Source: Ooceraea biroi
Lineage: Eukaryota; Arthropoda; Insecta; Hymenoptera; Formicidae
Direction: 5' to 3'
DNA: 64,000 nucleotides
NCBI RefSeq assembly: GCF_003672135.1
Contig: NC_039510.1
Location: forward strand, 2,914,001-2,978,000
In this document: piece by piece, positions 1 through 12,669 of the stretch
How the letters are laid out: every line of letters starts with the position of its first letter
Numbering within the stretch: the first letter of the stretch is position 1
Position numbers and translations under genes: made by a program
The notes under the pieces: generated by a model
The model's input: the letters and a program-made list of their open reading frames with translations, nothing else
The model's database searches: none
Told to the model about the DNA's origin: nothing

Positions 1-143
1 ATCAGACGACACCGCGGGTAACAGATTAATAGAGAAAATGTTAAGATTATGCTTCTAAATGACGAATATACAATAGTATGATACATAGTATGTTGCCAGA
101 ATATATTCCACAAAAACCGAACGATTGCAATTTATATTTTTAG

Positions 144-338
144 CCCGAATGGGACAGGCCACCCAGCACCCCGGCTTCAACAGGTGAAGATAAAGAGAAA
201 CCAGCACCCACCACGAAACCTGAATGGTCTACCACTCAGACACCTCTGCCCCCGACGCATACTACCTCGAAGCCAGTTGATGACAACGAAGTCGTCTGCA
301 ACGGTCAGATGTTCATTCCCAGTAAAGACTGCAGAATG
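144..338 (+). CDS. Chitinase-like protein, penultimate coding exon (linker plus start of chitin-binding domain)
   Basis: A 65-codon exon in phase 0, preceded by a TTTTTAG acceptor and followed by a GTATAA donor at 339. Its first 45 or so residues are a Pro/Thr/Ser-rich linker (runs such as APTTKPEW and TPLPPTHTTS), typical of the O-glycosylated spacer between a GH18 catalytic domain and a C-terminal chitin-binding domain. It ends with the first two cysteines of a type-2 chitin-binding (peritrophin-A, CBM14) domain: CNGQMFIPSKDC. The frame continues exactly into the exon at 482. The catalytic part lies upstream of the window, so chitinase is inferred from this linker plus domain architecture; a peritrophin-like or other chitin-binding secreted protein is the alternative. 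Confidence 0.8.
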
Positions 339-481
339 GTATAACGATTATAATTTTTACATATCTTATATCTTATTATATAATTATATATCGTAAATTA
401 TATATTATTTATATATATCATATATTTTTATGTATTTACATATCTTTTGCATCTTACGCGGTCGTGCATATCTTTTTGCAG

Positions 482-607
482 TATTACATGTGCAACCACG
501 GCAAACCGATCAAGGAATGGTGTCCTCCCGGTTTGATCTTCCAAACCGTCAAGCTGTTTTGCGATTGGCCAGTAAATGCCGATCGTGAAGAATGCAAACA
601 TATTTGA
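482..607 (+). CDS. Chitinase-like protein, terminal exon (type-2 chitin-binding domain and stop)
   Basis: The exon follows a pyrimidine-rich acceptor (CTTTTTGCAG) and is open for 41 codons to TGA at 605-607. It begins YYMCNHGKPIKEWC and supplies cysteines 3 to 6 of the CBM14 domain; the tail LFCDWPVNADREEC matches the CDWP-x-N-x(3)-EC signature known from the ends of insect chitinases. The protein stops three residues after the sixth cysteine, so the domain is C-terminal. All six cysteines are present and nothing looks broken. The protein would be secreted and bind chitin in cuticle or peritrophic matrix. The intron is 143 bp. Which chitinase group it belongs to cannot be told from these exons. 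Confidence 0.85.
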   Translation, partial: YYMCNHGKPIKEWCPPGLIFQTVKLFCDWPVNADREECKHI

Positions 608-853
608 TTTGTTGGTGACCCGATTCTGTGACTTACATTGTTCAGCGTTTCGCGAATCTCTCAGATCCACGAAAAAGTATATGATAACTTTGTATCATAT
701 ATCATGTTATTTTATTATATTATTCGTTGTCGCATACAAGATTATGTGCAAAACTTAAAACTATATTGCTGCAAGACTCAATAAGACAGATAATTTCAGG
801 AAAAACTAAAAGTTCAGGAAATTTAATGCAGTTGTTAAATATAGATTCTCGTT

Positions 854-859
854 AATAAA
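854..859 (+). other. Candidate polyadenylation signal of the chitinase-like gene
   Basis: AATAAA lies about 250 bases after the stop codon at 607, in AT-rich DNA. It is a plausible 3' end for the plus-strand gene; no transcript evidence is available. Confidence 0.4.
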
Positions 860-1325
860 ATTATATTAAATATAATTTGTTCTCAGTTATTAAATATAAT
901 TTTTCGTGTACTTTTACGAATCATTTGCAACGTAATTTATTTATTTGATGGAGAGAGATTTATCACTTCTCTATTAAAATCGTGTATCGCGCGATGCAGG
1001 TCCGTTCCTTCCTTTCCGCCGTTATTGGCAGCAAAGTATGGAAAAAAATTAGAAACGTGAGTTGACGTTAACAATGTGTGACGGTTGGTGCAAAAAATAT
1101 GCTCTCGAATATGAAGTCAAGAGTGGTGAAAAAGCAAACAGACTTCCCGTTCGTAATTTGCCCCTGCCTTCTCCATTCTCGCGATCCTTCGCGTGAATGA
1201 ATACGTAAATTTTTAGCGGAAAAATCGTGTTCTCGTTGAGCTCGACACCCCAGAGTCCAAAGATCCCGAGCCTTGATTGACACCTGAATGTTCTCGTATG
1301 CATATAGAGCCACCCTCTGCCGCGC

Positions 1326-1328
<3 letters not shown>

Positions 1329-1357
<29 letters not shown>
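1329..1357. repeat. (CT)n microsatellite
   Basis: About 14 uninterrupted CT units within a wider pyrimidine-rich tract. Confidence 0.95.
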
Positions 1358-1359
<2 letters not shown>

Positions 1360-3797
1360 GCTCTTTCATCCTTCAATCTCGTCCATTCCCTCCTTCTATT
1401 TCGCATTCTGTTACGTCGCTTTTATCCGGAAGCGGAACTTGGTAGCTGTTATAATTTAACGAGCACGTTTCTTTCTCCAGTTACCGCGACATTTGCAAGA
1501 ATGCACACCGTCAGAGCCCGCGTTTCTTTCTTCCTCCTCTCGTATTCTGTGTAAGGCGGTTCCTTCTCATTTCGTGACACAATCATCGCGCTTTTTTTTC
1601 TTTTTTTTATTTTTTTGATCGCGTCACGGTAGAAACGAAGATAAAAAAAAGTGAGAAAGTCGATCGTGCAAACGAATCGATGATGCGTTCACGTGTCGGA
1701 GGGTGAGTAGCGCAACGGTCTAAAAATTAGAATAGCACCCTCTAGACCACGGTTCAACCGATACTCAATGATCAACGATTATTTTGGTCCTCACGATTAT
1801 CTCGTTTCCAGTTCTTTTAATATCCTTTCATAATTTAATGTTATCTTGCTATTTAATGCGATAAAATTGATTAAACTATTCGAGAAAGGGAAGAGATACG
1901 CGCGTGCCGAGATACAACATCATCCGAATGACATATAAATAATGCATTGTTCGTGTTTCGGGGTTGGCGACCCCGCGTTTGCTTTTTGCGGCTTGGGGTA
2001 CGAGGAGGGGCACGAGGGGGCTACGGCTGATGGGCCACGGAGCCCACTCTTATAACTCCATCGACAATTTTTCGGTTACCCTCTTCACAATTTTCGACCA
2101 GTTCCACACACATGTGTATCGCACGCTCGTATACGTTCTCGTTTGATTTATCTTCTCACGTGGAGAAGTGATATTCGGCATTTTTCCGGCAAATAATTCC
2201 GACATATTGTAGCACCTATTGTAGCGCATGTATCAACAAGTCCATCGGTTATTGGCGAGCCACTTAAATGTACCCGTTTGCCGCACATTTTATCAAGTTG
2301 GCGTAATGTGATTTCTAAAATGTATTGTTGTAAAAAGTGTAGTGTATACGTACAACACTCTGTATATTTTACAATGTGCAATATCCTACTATATTATAAA
2401 TAAATATTTCGCTTATATATAACTCTAATTTTATAATAATTATATATAAATTACATATACAAAACTCTGTAAAAAAAATACGAGACACAGGCTGTATACG
2501 CGTAACCGCATCTGTTGGATTACTGGCACCTGTCCTGATAGGGATGACGTTCTTGAGTAAACGTTTGAAAAATATCTAGTTCGCTTCGGCAAAGCTAAGC
2601 GAAAGGAGTTATTCATGCAAACCCATAGGCTACGCTTCTGGCTCACGTTCTCACTTCAAAACAAATGTTCCACCCCTCGCTAAAGAGCGTTCATTGCCTC
2701 ATTTTAATTCGCATGACACATTGTGCACGAGCAAGCCACTCGCTGCTGCATACACGTAATTTCAGCGAGCAAAAACGCCTCGTCGCGCGTTTTTGCCAGC
2801 CCGACCCGGCATGATCCGATTCCGCCCCGCGCCGCTCGTGTAATCGTGCCCTTTTATGCTAATCGGCAACCCTTCCGCGTTTAACCAGCTGCGCCGGGGC
2901 GTCATTGTTTCGGCTCGCCGTGAACTTTTTCTTAGCGCGGCTTGTTTTGTTACGCCGCCACGGTGGAAAACAGGATGCACGCGAGCAACCATCCCCTCGC
3001 CTCGCGTCTCACCACCCGGAGTCTCTTTTTATCGCTGATGGAAGAAAAAAAAGGGTTGCGCCCTGTGCCCAAGGGTGGATGCGCGTCCGACGAAGAAGGG
3101 GTGGTTTGATGCATGCCGGCGCGTGGTCGGAAATCCGCGTAACGCGCTTTTCGTTCCATTGCACTCACCACTGCGTGCTCCAACTCGCGTAATATCGCGG
3201 GAATCGGACGTACTCTCTCTCTCTCTTTAGTCTCGAAGACCTGCCCTCCGGTACGAGGGTGGGGAAGCCTTTAACCCTTTCACCCTCGAGGACATGCGCA
3301 CTGCAAGCGAGCGTCGCAATGCAAGCTCTCGGTAATTGCTGCATTCGAGGCACAAAATGGCAGGCTCGTCGTTGTAGCGATGGCGCGTTCTCGCGAATTA
3401 TTCGCGTACTCGTCCTTGAACCCTCGACTCTTTACGCGATTCATCCCCGATCGGATGTAGGAAATCGATCGGTTGGAACTCGCAGGAGTAACCACCGCTG
3501 CCGATCTTGAGCACGAATCTTCCGATTAGCAATTTGTTCGCCGTTCACCGATGACCAGGCCATCGCCGCTACGGCTGTCTTAAAAGTAAGTATTCGAGCT
3601 CGCGCTCGCCGAAGGAGAGAAGCAATTACCGGGAGGATTTAAGGAAAAGCGAAAGAGGAATATCGCGCGCGCCGGGATTTCGTTGGGGTTCTTCCTTAGG
3701 GGTCGATGAGGCTCGCTCCGTAGTTAGCGGGGCGTGTCTTCGGTTTCGTTGAATTAAACATCGTGCCCGCTTCAATCAGCTCGTCTTTCCTCTCTTT

Positions 3798-3816
3798 CTC
3801 TCTCTCTCTCTCTCTC
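3798..3816. repeat. (CT)n microsatellite
   Basis: CT repeat inside a longer pyrimidine-rich tract that continues with CTCCT units to about 3835. Confidence 0.85.
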
Positions 3817-4202
3817 CTCTCCTCTCCTTCTCCTCGCCCCTTGTCGCGATTCCGGAAAAAGCTGCGCTTCTCCCTCAGCTTCCGCCAAATGTCTCGCTGT
3901 AAGAAGAAGAAGCCATGTAGAATCCACGGACAAATCTAAAGGCGCGTCTTTCGGAACCTATTTCTCTGTAAATTAGTGGACGGCTCGACAAAACAGATTT
4001 GTCCGACCACAGGAAGACATAGAGTCGCGCTATCTTGAATATATAATAACAATGCTATATTGTATTGAAATTAGGCTTCGAAACCACTAAACGCAACGGA
4101 CCGATAATATCGAACTACTTGAAGTGTGCGAGAGACGCTTGCAGCGAGAAATTTGAGTGCGTACGTATAAATCCAATGTTAAAACTAGGGGCGCGTTCTT
4201 TT

Positions 4203-4225
4203 TCTCTCTCTCTCTCTCTCTCTCT
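4203..4225. repeat. (TC)n microsatellite
   Basis: About 11 uninterrupted TC units followed by T-rich sequence. Confidence 0.9.
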
Positions 4226-7200
4226 TTCTTTCTTCTTTTCACGCAGACGGGCGCGTAAGTCCTGGCCTCAGGTGCTGCGCGCTCGACAGGGTGTTTATGC
4301 CGGAGCCTGTAGCACTTTGCTTTTACCGAAAATTTATTTTCTTCTGCGTTATACAGCGCGTCTCATTCGTACGGCGGCGGAAAGAGACAAAGAGGGAGGC
4401 AGGTGACGCATAAAGTATAATGAACTTCTAACGACGCGGACGCGCACCATCGGATAATTGAATTCACCGAGGACGACGAGGAAAAAAGAGAGCTTCTCTT
4501 CGCGTGTCAGTTAGTTCAATACACTCGTACCTCGAGCCTTACGACAAATGCGCGCGGGATCAGTATCACCGACACACGCAGGGACGAAATACGCCACGAA
4601 AATGATTTCGGAGTAGCTTTGAAGAGGCGTAGGGGTTTCGCGGGCGTATCGGGCTTTTTGTGTCAAATCGATCTGCACTTGATCGAGAGTAGAGCGAGAG
4701 AGGGTGTCACGGGGGTTGCACAGCCGTGTAACACTCGGGGCGTTGTAAAAACGATGTTAAAGGGTATCCACGCCCACTCAAGAATTTTCTGCTGGGCTAT
4801 TTCCCGTAATATCATCCCCTCTCGAACGTGATACACGCGCATGTTCGGTCTATTATTAATAACGAGACGGGTCTCTCGAGCTTCGTGATCGCGGAAAGAT
4901 TTACAAGTGGCTCACGTATGCACTTGTATATCCGTGTATGTACCTGTATGAATATACGCGAAAGAAATATCAGAATATCAGACTCACGAGTAACAATGGT
5001 CATCGAAGAATCTACGTCGACCATCCCCCTTCACTTTTCTTTCCTCTCCGCGGCTATCAATCTATACTCTCCGATTCCGACACGCCAGCCTCCTCCGCCC
5101 CCTTATCCTTTATCCTTTCAACTTCCTTACGGCGCGGCGAAGACGCGGCTCGATACGGCCCACGGCCGAGTTACTCCGCGTACCACTCGAGAAGTCCACC
5201 CCGAAGATTTGATCAGGAGAGAAAAAGCGAGAGAAAGAAAGAAGAGGGAGAGAAAGAGAGAGAAAAAAGGAGATACCTACGCCGACCAAGTGGAGTGCGG
5301 GGCCGAGGGTGGAACCCCAAGCGAGCGAGCAGGCAGTCCCGCTCCACACCCCGGAGGACACCCTCGCGCAACGCACCGCTGCCCCTGGTCCCGCACCCCA
5401 GGCTATGAAAAAAGCCCGGCTACCCCTAACGATTTTTTTCCTCAACCCCATCTCGGGCGCACACTAATTACGTTTTTAAGCGAAATTACTTTGCGAGGCG
5501 AGAGACGCAGGGCTTCGCCGTCGACGGTAACGGTCCTGGCGTAGCAGAGCGTAGGGTGGCGAATGAGAAATACCGTGGGGGAGGGTTGCGCTTCTTGCTT
5601 TCTTTTTTTTTACGCCGAGATCGCAATCCTGAGAAAAAAGTATGGGAACGTGCGGGGAAACGTCCACCCTCTCTCTTCGCCGAGCTCTCTTCGCGCGCAC
5701 ACGCGACGTGCGGCCTGATTACGAAATGTTAAACGGCACCGGCGGCGGCCGCGCCGGCAGCTCGTTACTCATCCAAATTTTATTCCTTCTGGCAATTGCC
5801 TCGGCGAGGAAACCGCCTTTTGCACGGGAGGAGAGCTCCGTAGAGGAGGCTGCTGGGTCAGCGAGTGTGGCTGCGCCCAGGCCTCTCCTTACGATGCTAT
5901 TCTTCTGATCCTCTTTATTTCCGACCCGGCCGCGATTACCGTCGGCACGGATTCCCGTTTTGATAATGTCGCGGACAAGGCAACGTTTTCTCGTTCCATG
6001 TGCTGCTCCGCGCGAAGAGCACCTCTCAGCGACCCTCTCTTCCTCGGGATAATTTTCTTTCGTCGCACTTACCTTAATCCTGCTTTAATTTTAGCCGCTC
6101 TTGAAGCCTCGGCATATATTCTTTCCGCGTAACTCACGAAAACGAAAGTGGATAGCAGGCGCTTTTGCGCTGAGAAAATTTCGAGTGGCAGTTTCGAATC
6201 TCAGAAATCGCTGTAAGAATTCGCGACGCGAAAAGTTTCGGTAGACTGGCGAACACGGGTCATGGAACACGCGCACGAGGAGCGTTCTTCTCGCAGCAGA
6301 TTTTTCGATCAACCCTTCCCTAATTCATCGAACCGATCTCGCATACATCTCGCATGCACAAAAACTTGCGCGCATCTCATGAATAATTTCTGTCGTTCCT
6401 TCTCTCCCTCGTGCGCGATCTCTTTTTCTTCTCTCTGTGGGTCGATCGTATTGCAGGCTAGGGTTAGACACAAGGGTGCAACCGGACCTAGGCTCCCGCT
6501 CTGCAAATCCCTGTAGATAAAAAGTGCGCACCCACCCCAGGCGCTATCACCCCAGCCGATAGTAGTGACTCACCCACCATCACCCAACCCATTTTTTTCA
6601 ACCCCTCCGTGGCACAGATCCGCGGGGTTCGTGGGTAGAAGGGACGAATCCTTTCGCTTCGTGTTGTTCCTTGTACTTTGGTTCTTGCTCCAGGAATCGG
6701 TTCGACAACCCGTGTTTTCAAACGACTTCCAAGAGCCACAACGATTTCGTTCAACGCGTGCAATTTATTCAACAATTTCAAAAATTAAGTTTTGCCTGCA
6801 TGCATCTTAGATACGTAAGGGCCAAATACGAATCGGGCCGATAGGGAAGCTTTCCAAGATACGAAGATTCTTGGACGTCTTCTTCTTCTACCTTCGTAAG
6901 TCCGTTAATGTTCTCTCGTTTGACCTCGCTTCGCCTTACGTCGCTCCTTTTCTTTCTCTTCCCCTCTATTATTCATGCCCCGTTACTTAAACCGTGAACT
7001 TCCTCGCTGGCGAACGAGCGCGGTACTAGCGCACCCTTTTCCAGCCCAAAAGCGGGCGTAGCCTTTTTACGCGCGCATTATTTTTTATGCTTTACGTCGC
7101 GCGAGAGCATTCCGCTCTCTACGTCGTCGCGAATCTACACCCGCCCATCTTCCTTTCTCCTCGTTTCCCTCCTCCTCCTCCTCCTGCTCCCTTTCTACTG

Positions 7201-8465
7201 TCGTATTCTTCCTGTTCGCAGCAGCACGGGAGACACACCGTCGGTAGGAAATTGCGATATTAATTTTTAATTTTTTTTTCAGTGGTCGCCTCTCGCGCTT
7301 TACGAGCTCGTCGGCGCACGCGAGATAGGAGTGACGGGGTGACGGGGTGATCTAAATAGTTAATGGGTTATGGATTTTTTTTCGGTAGGCGGTTGATTAA
7401 TGCCGGGCCTTATGCGCGACGTCAGCGTCCCGCATGTCTCTGCACCCCGTAAAAGCGCGTGCATGTGTTATACGCGGACCCGGGGTGGTTACACGTCGCA
7501 CCACGGGATAATGATTAAAGGTTGATTAATCGTTCGCGTGGCGACGACGCGCTCAGACCAAAAATAGCGAACAAAAGTAGAGTATCAAACGATGCTTTTT
7601 TCAACTTCTTACTTTCGTTAAAACATTTCTCGGGGATTCGTGCAGCTTAATTCGTGCTGTAAGAAATCAAAATGTTATCTTGATAAATTCAAGATTTTTC
7701 AGGTTCTTCCAACAGTTGCATGCTTTAAGTTGCCGAAAAATTATTAATAAATCGAAAATCACGAATACAGCCATTAATCCACCGTTTCTTCATGAAATGT
7801 TTGGCTACTGCACGAACAAGTTTAGCGATCGACTCCTAAAATCTTTACTCTCTTTCTATCTCTATCCGAGCGGGTACCGTCAAGCTTTTGTCACATTTCA
7901 GTCGCGTCTTACCTTGTCGGTCGGAAAGCGCAAGGAAAGAAAAAGGACTGAAAATAAAGAAAGCATGAGAGGGAGAAAACACCCTCTTGACCTCACTACC
8001 CTCTTCCGCTTCCAGCGGAGCGCGTCTTCGGCGCGGGAAAAGGAGCTGGGGGCGAACAAGCGCGCGCGCACGTGCTCTTTCTCTCTCGTTCTTTCTCACT
8101 CCCCTCGAAGAAAAGTATCTTGCGTAATTAAGCAACGCGGCCGTAATGTATCCAGCGTGCAAGGGCGGCCATATTGCCCCCACTGAGGGCGACGGGGGCC
8201 GGGGGAATGACGGAGGGGTAGCTGCCCCGCGCGAATCGAAGCGCGGAGGGTTGCTACCGGAGAAGATGGAAGGGTGAAAAGATCGGGACGAGAGGAGGAG
8301 GAGTAGGAGGAACAGGAGGAAAAGGACGAGACGGGCAGAAGGGTAGGAGAGAGCGTGGTGAGTGGCACGGAGGACGATGGGTGGACCGGTTTGGCACGGG
8401 GGTAAGGGGGTAATGATATGCCGGGTTAGCCGGCGCGCGATGCGACGACTACAACCACCCTTCCT

Positions 8466-8485
8466 TGTCGTCGTCGTCGTCGTCG
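8466..8485. repeat. (GTC)n microsatellite
   Basis: About six GTC units in a GC-rich stretch. Confidence 0.9.
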
Positions 8486-9433
8486 ACGGCGGTGGATGAA
8501 GCGAGGGAGAGAAATCCAACGGGGTCTGATTCGCAGGACTCAGTCTCGACGGCTTCCTCCTCACTCGTTCTCTTCTTTCTCGCGTCCCCTCCTCACTTCC
8601 TTTTGTTCTCGTCCCGCTCGTTTTTTATTTAATTCGGCAGTAGCAATTACAGCCGCGAGACATCGGCGCCCGCACTTTCTTCTTATACTTTTTTCACACT
8701 TTTCTACCCCCCGGGAAAGCGTGACGTTGCGATCACCGTGATGGAACGAAAAAAATTAAAGCCGACGTAACGCAAAACGACATTATTTTATAAATCAAGC
8801 TTCTCTGCGATGATAGAGTTTTTATCCATATGGATTTGAGATACCATTAACAGAATCTCGAACTGACTTGATAAAATTACGTATAATCGTAGTCGCGACG
8901 GAGTCAACGTGTCGCGAACAATTTATCATGAATTTCAGGGAAGATGCCAGTGAGATCGGTCGCGATTTTCCCGTTCGCGATTAATTAAATTAATCTGAAA
9001 ATCACTGAACTCGTCACTTGAGCGTGACGATGAAATCGCCCTTATATTTGCTCACTGTTCGCGCGAATAAATCATTCTCCTGATTCGTTTTATGTCGTTT
9101 GCATACCATTAATTATGTTGGAATAATGATCGATTCCTCGCGCAGAGACTCGCTCTTCTCCCTGTGATTAATCAGATTTCGAACGGTCGAATACGCAAAC
9201 CAGTTCTTCTCAATTTTAACTTGATGCTGTTAGATGTAACAATGAAAAATACAAATCCAAATATAAATAAAATGATACAGCTACTCGGTTATTTCTCACT
9301 CGCTTCGAGTGCCATATGTTCATTTGTAGCGGCCGATTTCGGGACAATCGCTGGCCTTGAACTTGAATGGGCCCGTGCGTGCCGATAGAATTGATGCCAT
9401 TGATTTTTTCTACGCGGCTTGGCACTCACGCGT

Positions 9434-9437
<4 letters not shown>

Positions 9438-9469
<32 letters not shown>
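9438..9469. repeat. (AT)n microsatellite
   Basis: About 16 uninterrupted AT units. Confidence 0.95.
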
Positions 9470-9472
<3 letters not shown>

Positions 9473-11445
9473 GGGCAGTGCGCGAACAATTCAACGGTAC
9501 TCTTGCACCCAGTATGAACTATGAACTGGAAAACCATTGTCAGCGATATAAAAAGAAGAGACGAGTTAGTACTATCTGTATAACGAGCATTGCAAGTTGG
9601 CTTGAAAAAGGTAGGAGGTACAGAAATAATAAATTGAATCTACAGTGATGATGACAGATATGGTAGATAACTAGCTGTATTTAGTTGAACAAAATGTCTC
9701 GGAGACATGTATCTTAACCGTAGCGTCCCACACTTTCAATTTTCACAGGCTACCCCACGTCGAACATTAACATAGTTAAAAATATAAGAAAAAATCAACT
9801 GATTTTAAGTCCCTTTTTTTCCATCGATATGCCACACATCAAGGAATATGCCTATAGGCATATATACATAGGAAAATTTGAAAAAGAAAGTAGTTTGTAA
9901 AATATTCGCTTGTGAAAAAAAGGTTACATTCAAAAATCGTGAATTACTTTATTTTACTTGGGATTTCAGGCACCCCTGTGTAGGAAGCTAGGGTAGTAAT
10001 TTCATGTTAACTATTTGTATCTTAATTTTATGTTAACATTTTCATTACAACCTGTGTAAAGTGCTACCATGGTTAGACGTAGCGTACCTTTTTAATTAGA
10101 TGTCAAGGAAATGGTCAGTTTCTTGATATTCGGATATTTGATATCATAGGGCATCCTTTGAGATTTCTTCAAGAGAGGTAGAAAGGAAGTAAATTTATAC
10201 GACATATCTGCACACGACGATGTTATCGGCGAACGACCACTACGGCATTCCCATAAATGCGATCCATAAAAGGGATGGGTCGCGGTGAGCAGAGTAAGGA
10301 AATAGATCAAAACCAGGTCACTCGCGATTCTGCAAATTTACTGCATATTGGCTCGCATCGTCGTTCTTTATCCACGTATTTTTGTCATCTTTTTTTCGAC
10401 GCGCCCCACCGTTCGATTTTCGAGACCCCTGACCGATTTGCTCACGTCGCATCGGTCCTTAAGGTGGAAACTCAAAGGCGGGTAGTTAGTCGCTGGTCAA
10501 CCCTGGTAATTGCGCGTAACCATGGAAATGCCTGTTTGTTTGGGGTTCCTCTGGTCATATCGGTGAGCGAGAGCTCCGGAGGGTGAAAGGGTAGACTTTC
10601 GGGGCCACTGAATGCAAAGAAGGGTTGTAAAGGGTCGGCCGGAAGTCAAGGACGCACTCGGTGACTCCGGGAAACTCGGCCACGACTGTACGATTCTTTT
10701 TTTCCTTTCATATCGTAAAGAATAATATTATAATATAAGATTAAGATAACGCTAATAATTAGGAAGTACCTGAAATTGAAGAAAAGAATAAATATATTTG
10801 ATATGAAAAAAAGATATTAATCTCTCTAGTTTCATTTTTAGATATTCTTATTTAAAAAATTTTTAAAATTTTTTAATTTGGAAATCGAGAACGAGATGAT
10901 CGACGTTAGAGACCCCGCACGTGCGTTTTTCCAATCCAATGAGTATCCGTCAGTACATTGATCTTTATCGACTACCCTCGAAAACTCGACATACTGTATT
11001 ATATCGTGATTTCTCATCGTCGGTAACCTGTAGAACGGTACAAACGCAATATTTATATATTTCAGGCATTTGATCAGATTAATTAATTTCACAAGCAACG
11101 CGTCTTTTTATTCAAATTCATTCATCTCGCATTTATTTCGGTGCTGCTAACGCATCGCTTTGACACGCATTTGCTCAGAATAATTCGACCCTCGTTTAAG
11201 TAACCAGGTCAATGCATCGTAACATCGCGTGTGCTTTGAAGGCCATCCCTCGATTTTTTCGCACGACGGCAAGTAACAGGTGCGACGCATTTAAAGCATT
11301 CCAGATCCGATCATTCTCACGTTCTCAAGTCTTACAAGTTCGAAGCAGCTAACTTTGCACTACACCTTAAACATTTGTTGCGCGCTCACTCATTCATTCG
11401 TGAGAAAATCGGATAGAGTAAATAAAATCTAAAAAAGTAAGAAAC

Positions 11446-11454
<9 letters not shown>

Positions 11455-11485
<31 letters not shown>
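11455..11485. repeat. (GA)n microsatellite
   Basis: About 15 uninterrupted GA units in a purine-rich tract. Confidence 0.95.
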
Positions 11486-11487
<2 letters not shown>

Positions 11488-11837
11488 AGATAGTAAACTC
11501 GAAGGGTGAAAAAAATAAAGTGGCCGAAAAGTAAGAGCTAGAGAGAGCTAGAAAGTGAATGAGGGTGAGGACGAGAGAGACAGGGACATCGAGAGAAGCG
11601 GCGCGAAGGGCCACGGGATGGAGAACGGGGTACGACGGGGCTTGCCGAAGCATCCCCACCCATCCGCCCCTGAAAAAAGAGTTAATATTGATCCGTTTTT
11701 TTATTTGAGTCACCCCCAGGTTTTTCACCCTCGCTATTTTTTCTTCCCCCGGTCGCAAGGATCGCCGCGGCGTGGCGCGGGTGCGACAGAGACGGAATTA
11801 GTGTTTCTATAGCAACTCTACCCCGTCCGCTCGCGCT

Positions 11838-11841
11838 CGTT

Positions 11842-11872
<31 letters not shown>
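11838..11872. repeat. (TTCG)n microsatellite
   Basis: Tetranucleotide repeat of TTCG/CTCG units, followed by a degenerate GTCC-rich continuation to about 11925. CpG in every unit is notable because methylated genomes tend to lose such arrays. Confidence 0.9.
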
Positions 11873-11874
<2 letters not shown>

Positions 11875-12647
11875 GTTCCGTCCGTCCATCCGTCCGTGTG
11901 TCCGTCTGCTTGCTCGTCCGTACAAGTCCGCTGCTCCGAATCATCCCCTCGTGATCGCGGGGTAGATTACGCGAAAACGGTGTAACATCTTACGAGAAAG
12001 ATTTCCATCGAGGAGATCGCGAAATCGAGAAATCGCACTGGTTCGATCCTCGGCCCGAGTCTTCAACGGTAAATGTCCAGCAGTTTATGGTCCTCGAATA
12101 ATTGACGATTGAAAAGTAAGCTGCTTCTCGCGAATCCAATTTCTTCTAATTAATTTCAAGCGGACTATCAACTTCAAGACAAGATTTTTGATTAGAGACT
12201 TAATTAAAGAGCTCGCGGGTATCTGATTTAATTGGGTCTCGGTATCGAAATCAAGATTCGTGTACGGCTCGTGCGTCGCGACGGATAAACACATCCCTTT
12301 CATACATCGCCGCTGAAATATGAACACGTACGGTAACTTTGTCGCTCTCAATCTTTTATCTGCATTTCCTCCAAAGATACACGCAGAACCCTTTGTGACC
12401 ATGTACATATACCTATCTATATAGAGATACGAGCGTAGGTACATGTCCTTTCTGCGCTCCGCGCAGACGATATCGAGCCGGAGTTAAATTCACCCCCAAA
12501 TCAGGAAATATGAAGCTCCGATCGCGCGCTCGTATATTCTCCGAAGAGGGTCGGGTACTTTGGAATACCTCTCCGGCTGTAAGTCGATGCATATTTCAGA
12601 GGCCCGGCCACGGTTTCTTCCGGAATATGCTCTGGGCGTAGCGCTCT

Positions 12648-12669
12648 TCCTCCTCCTCCTCCTCCTCCT
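12648..12669. repeat. (TCC)n microsatellite
   Basis: Seven TCC units. Confidence 0.9.

Noticed and set aside
1685..1770. tRNA-like sequence (TAGCGCAACGGT followed by GGTTCAACC)
   Set aside because: Box A/B-like words are present, but the T-arm stem is too short and the acceptor and anticodon stems do not pair as in a tRNA.
4828..5544. 238-codon plus-strand open frame
   Set aside because: Low-complexity Arg/Lys/Glu/Pro content from purine-rich DNA, an overlapping frame of 156 codons and an antisense frame of 113 codons are also open, and no domain is visible.
6071..6220. Open minus-strand stretch ending at a GTAAGT donor near 6075
   Set aside because: About 44 open codons preceded by a poor acceptor; no partner exon in phase was found.
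7845..8564. 239-codon minus-strand open frame
   Set aside because: Ser/Pro/Arg/Leu low complexity from CT/GC-rich repeats; no splice pattern or domain.
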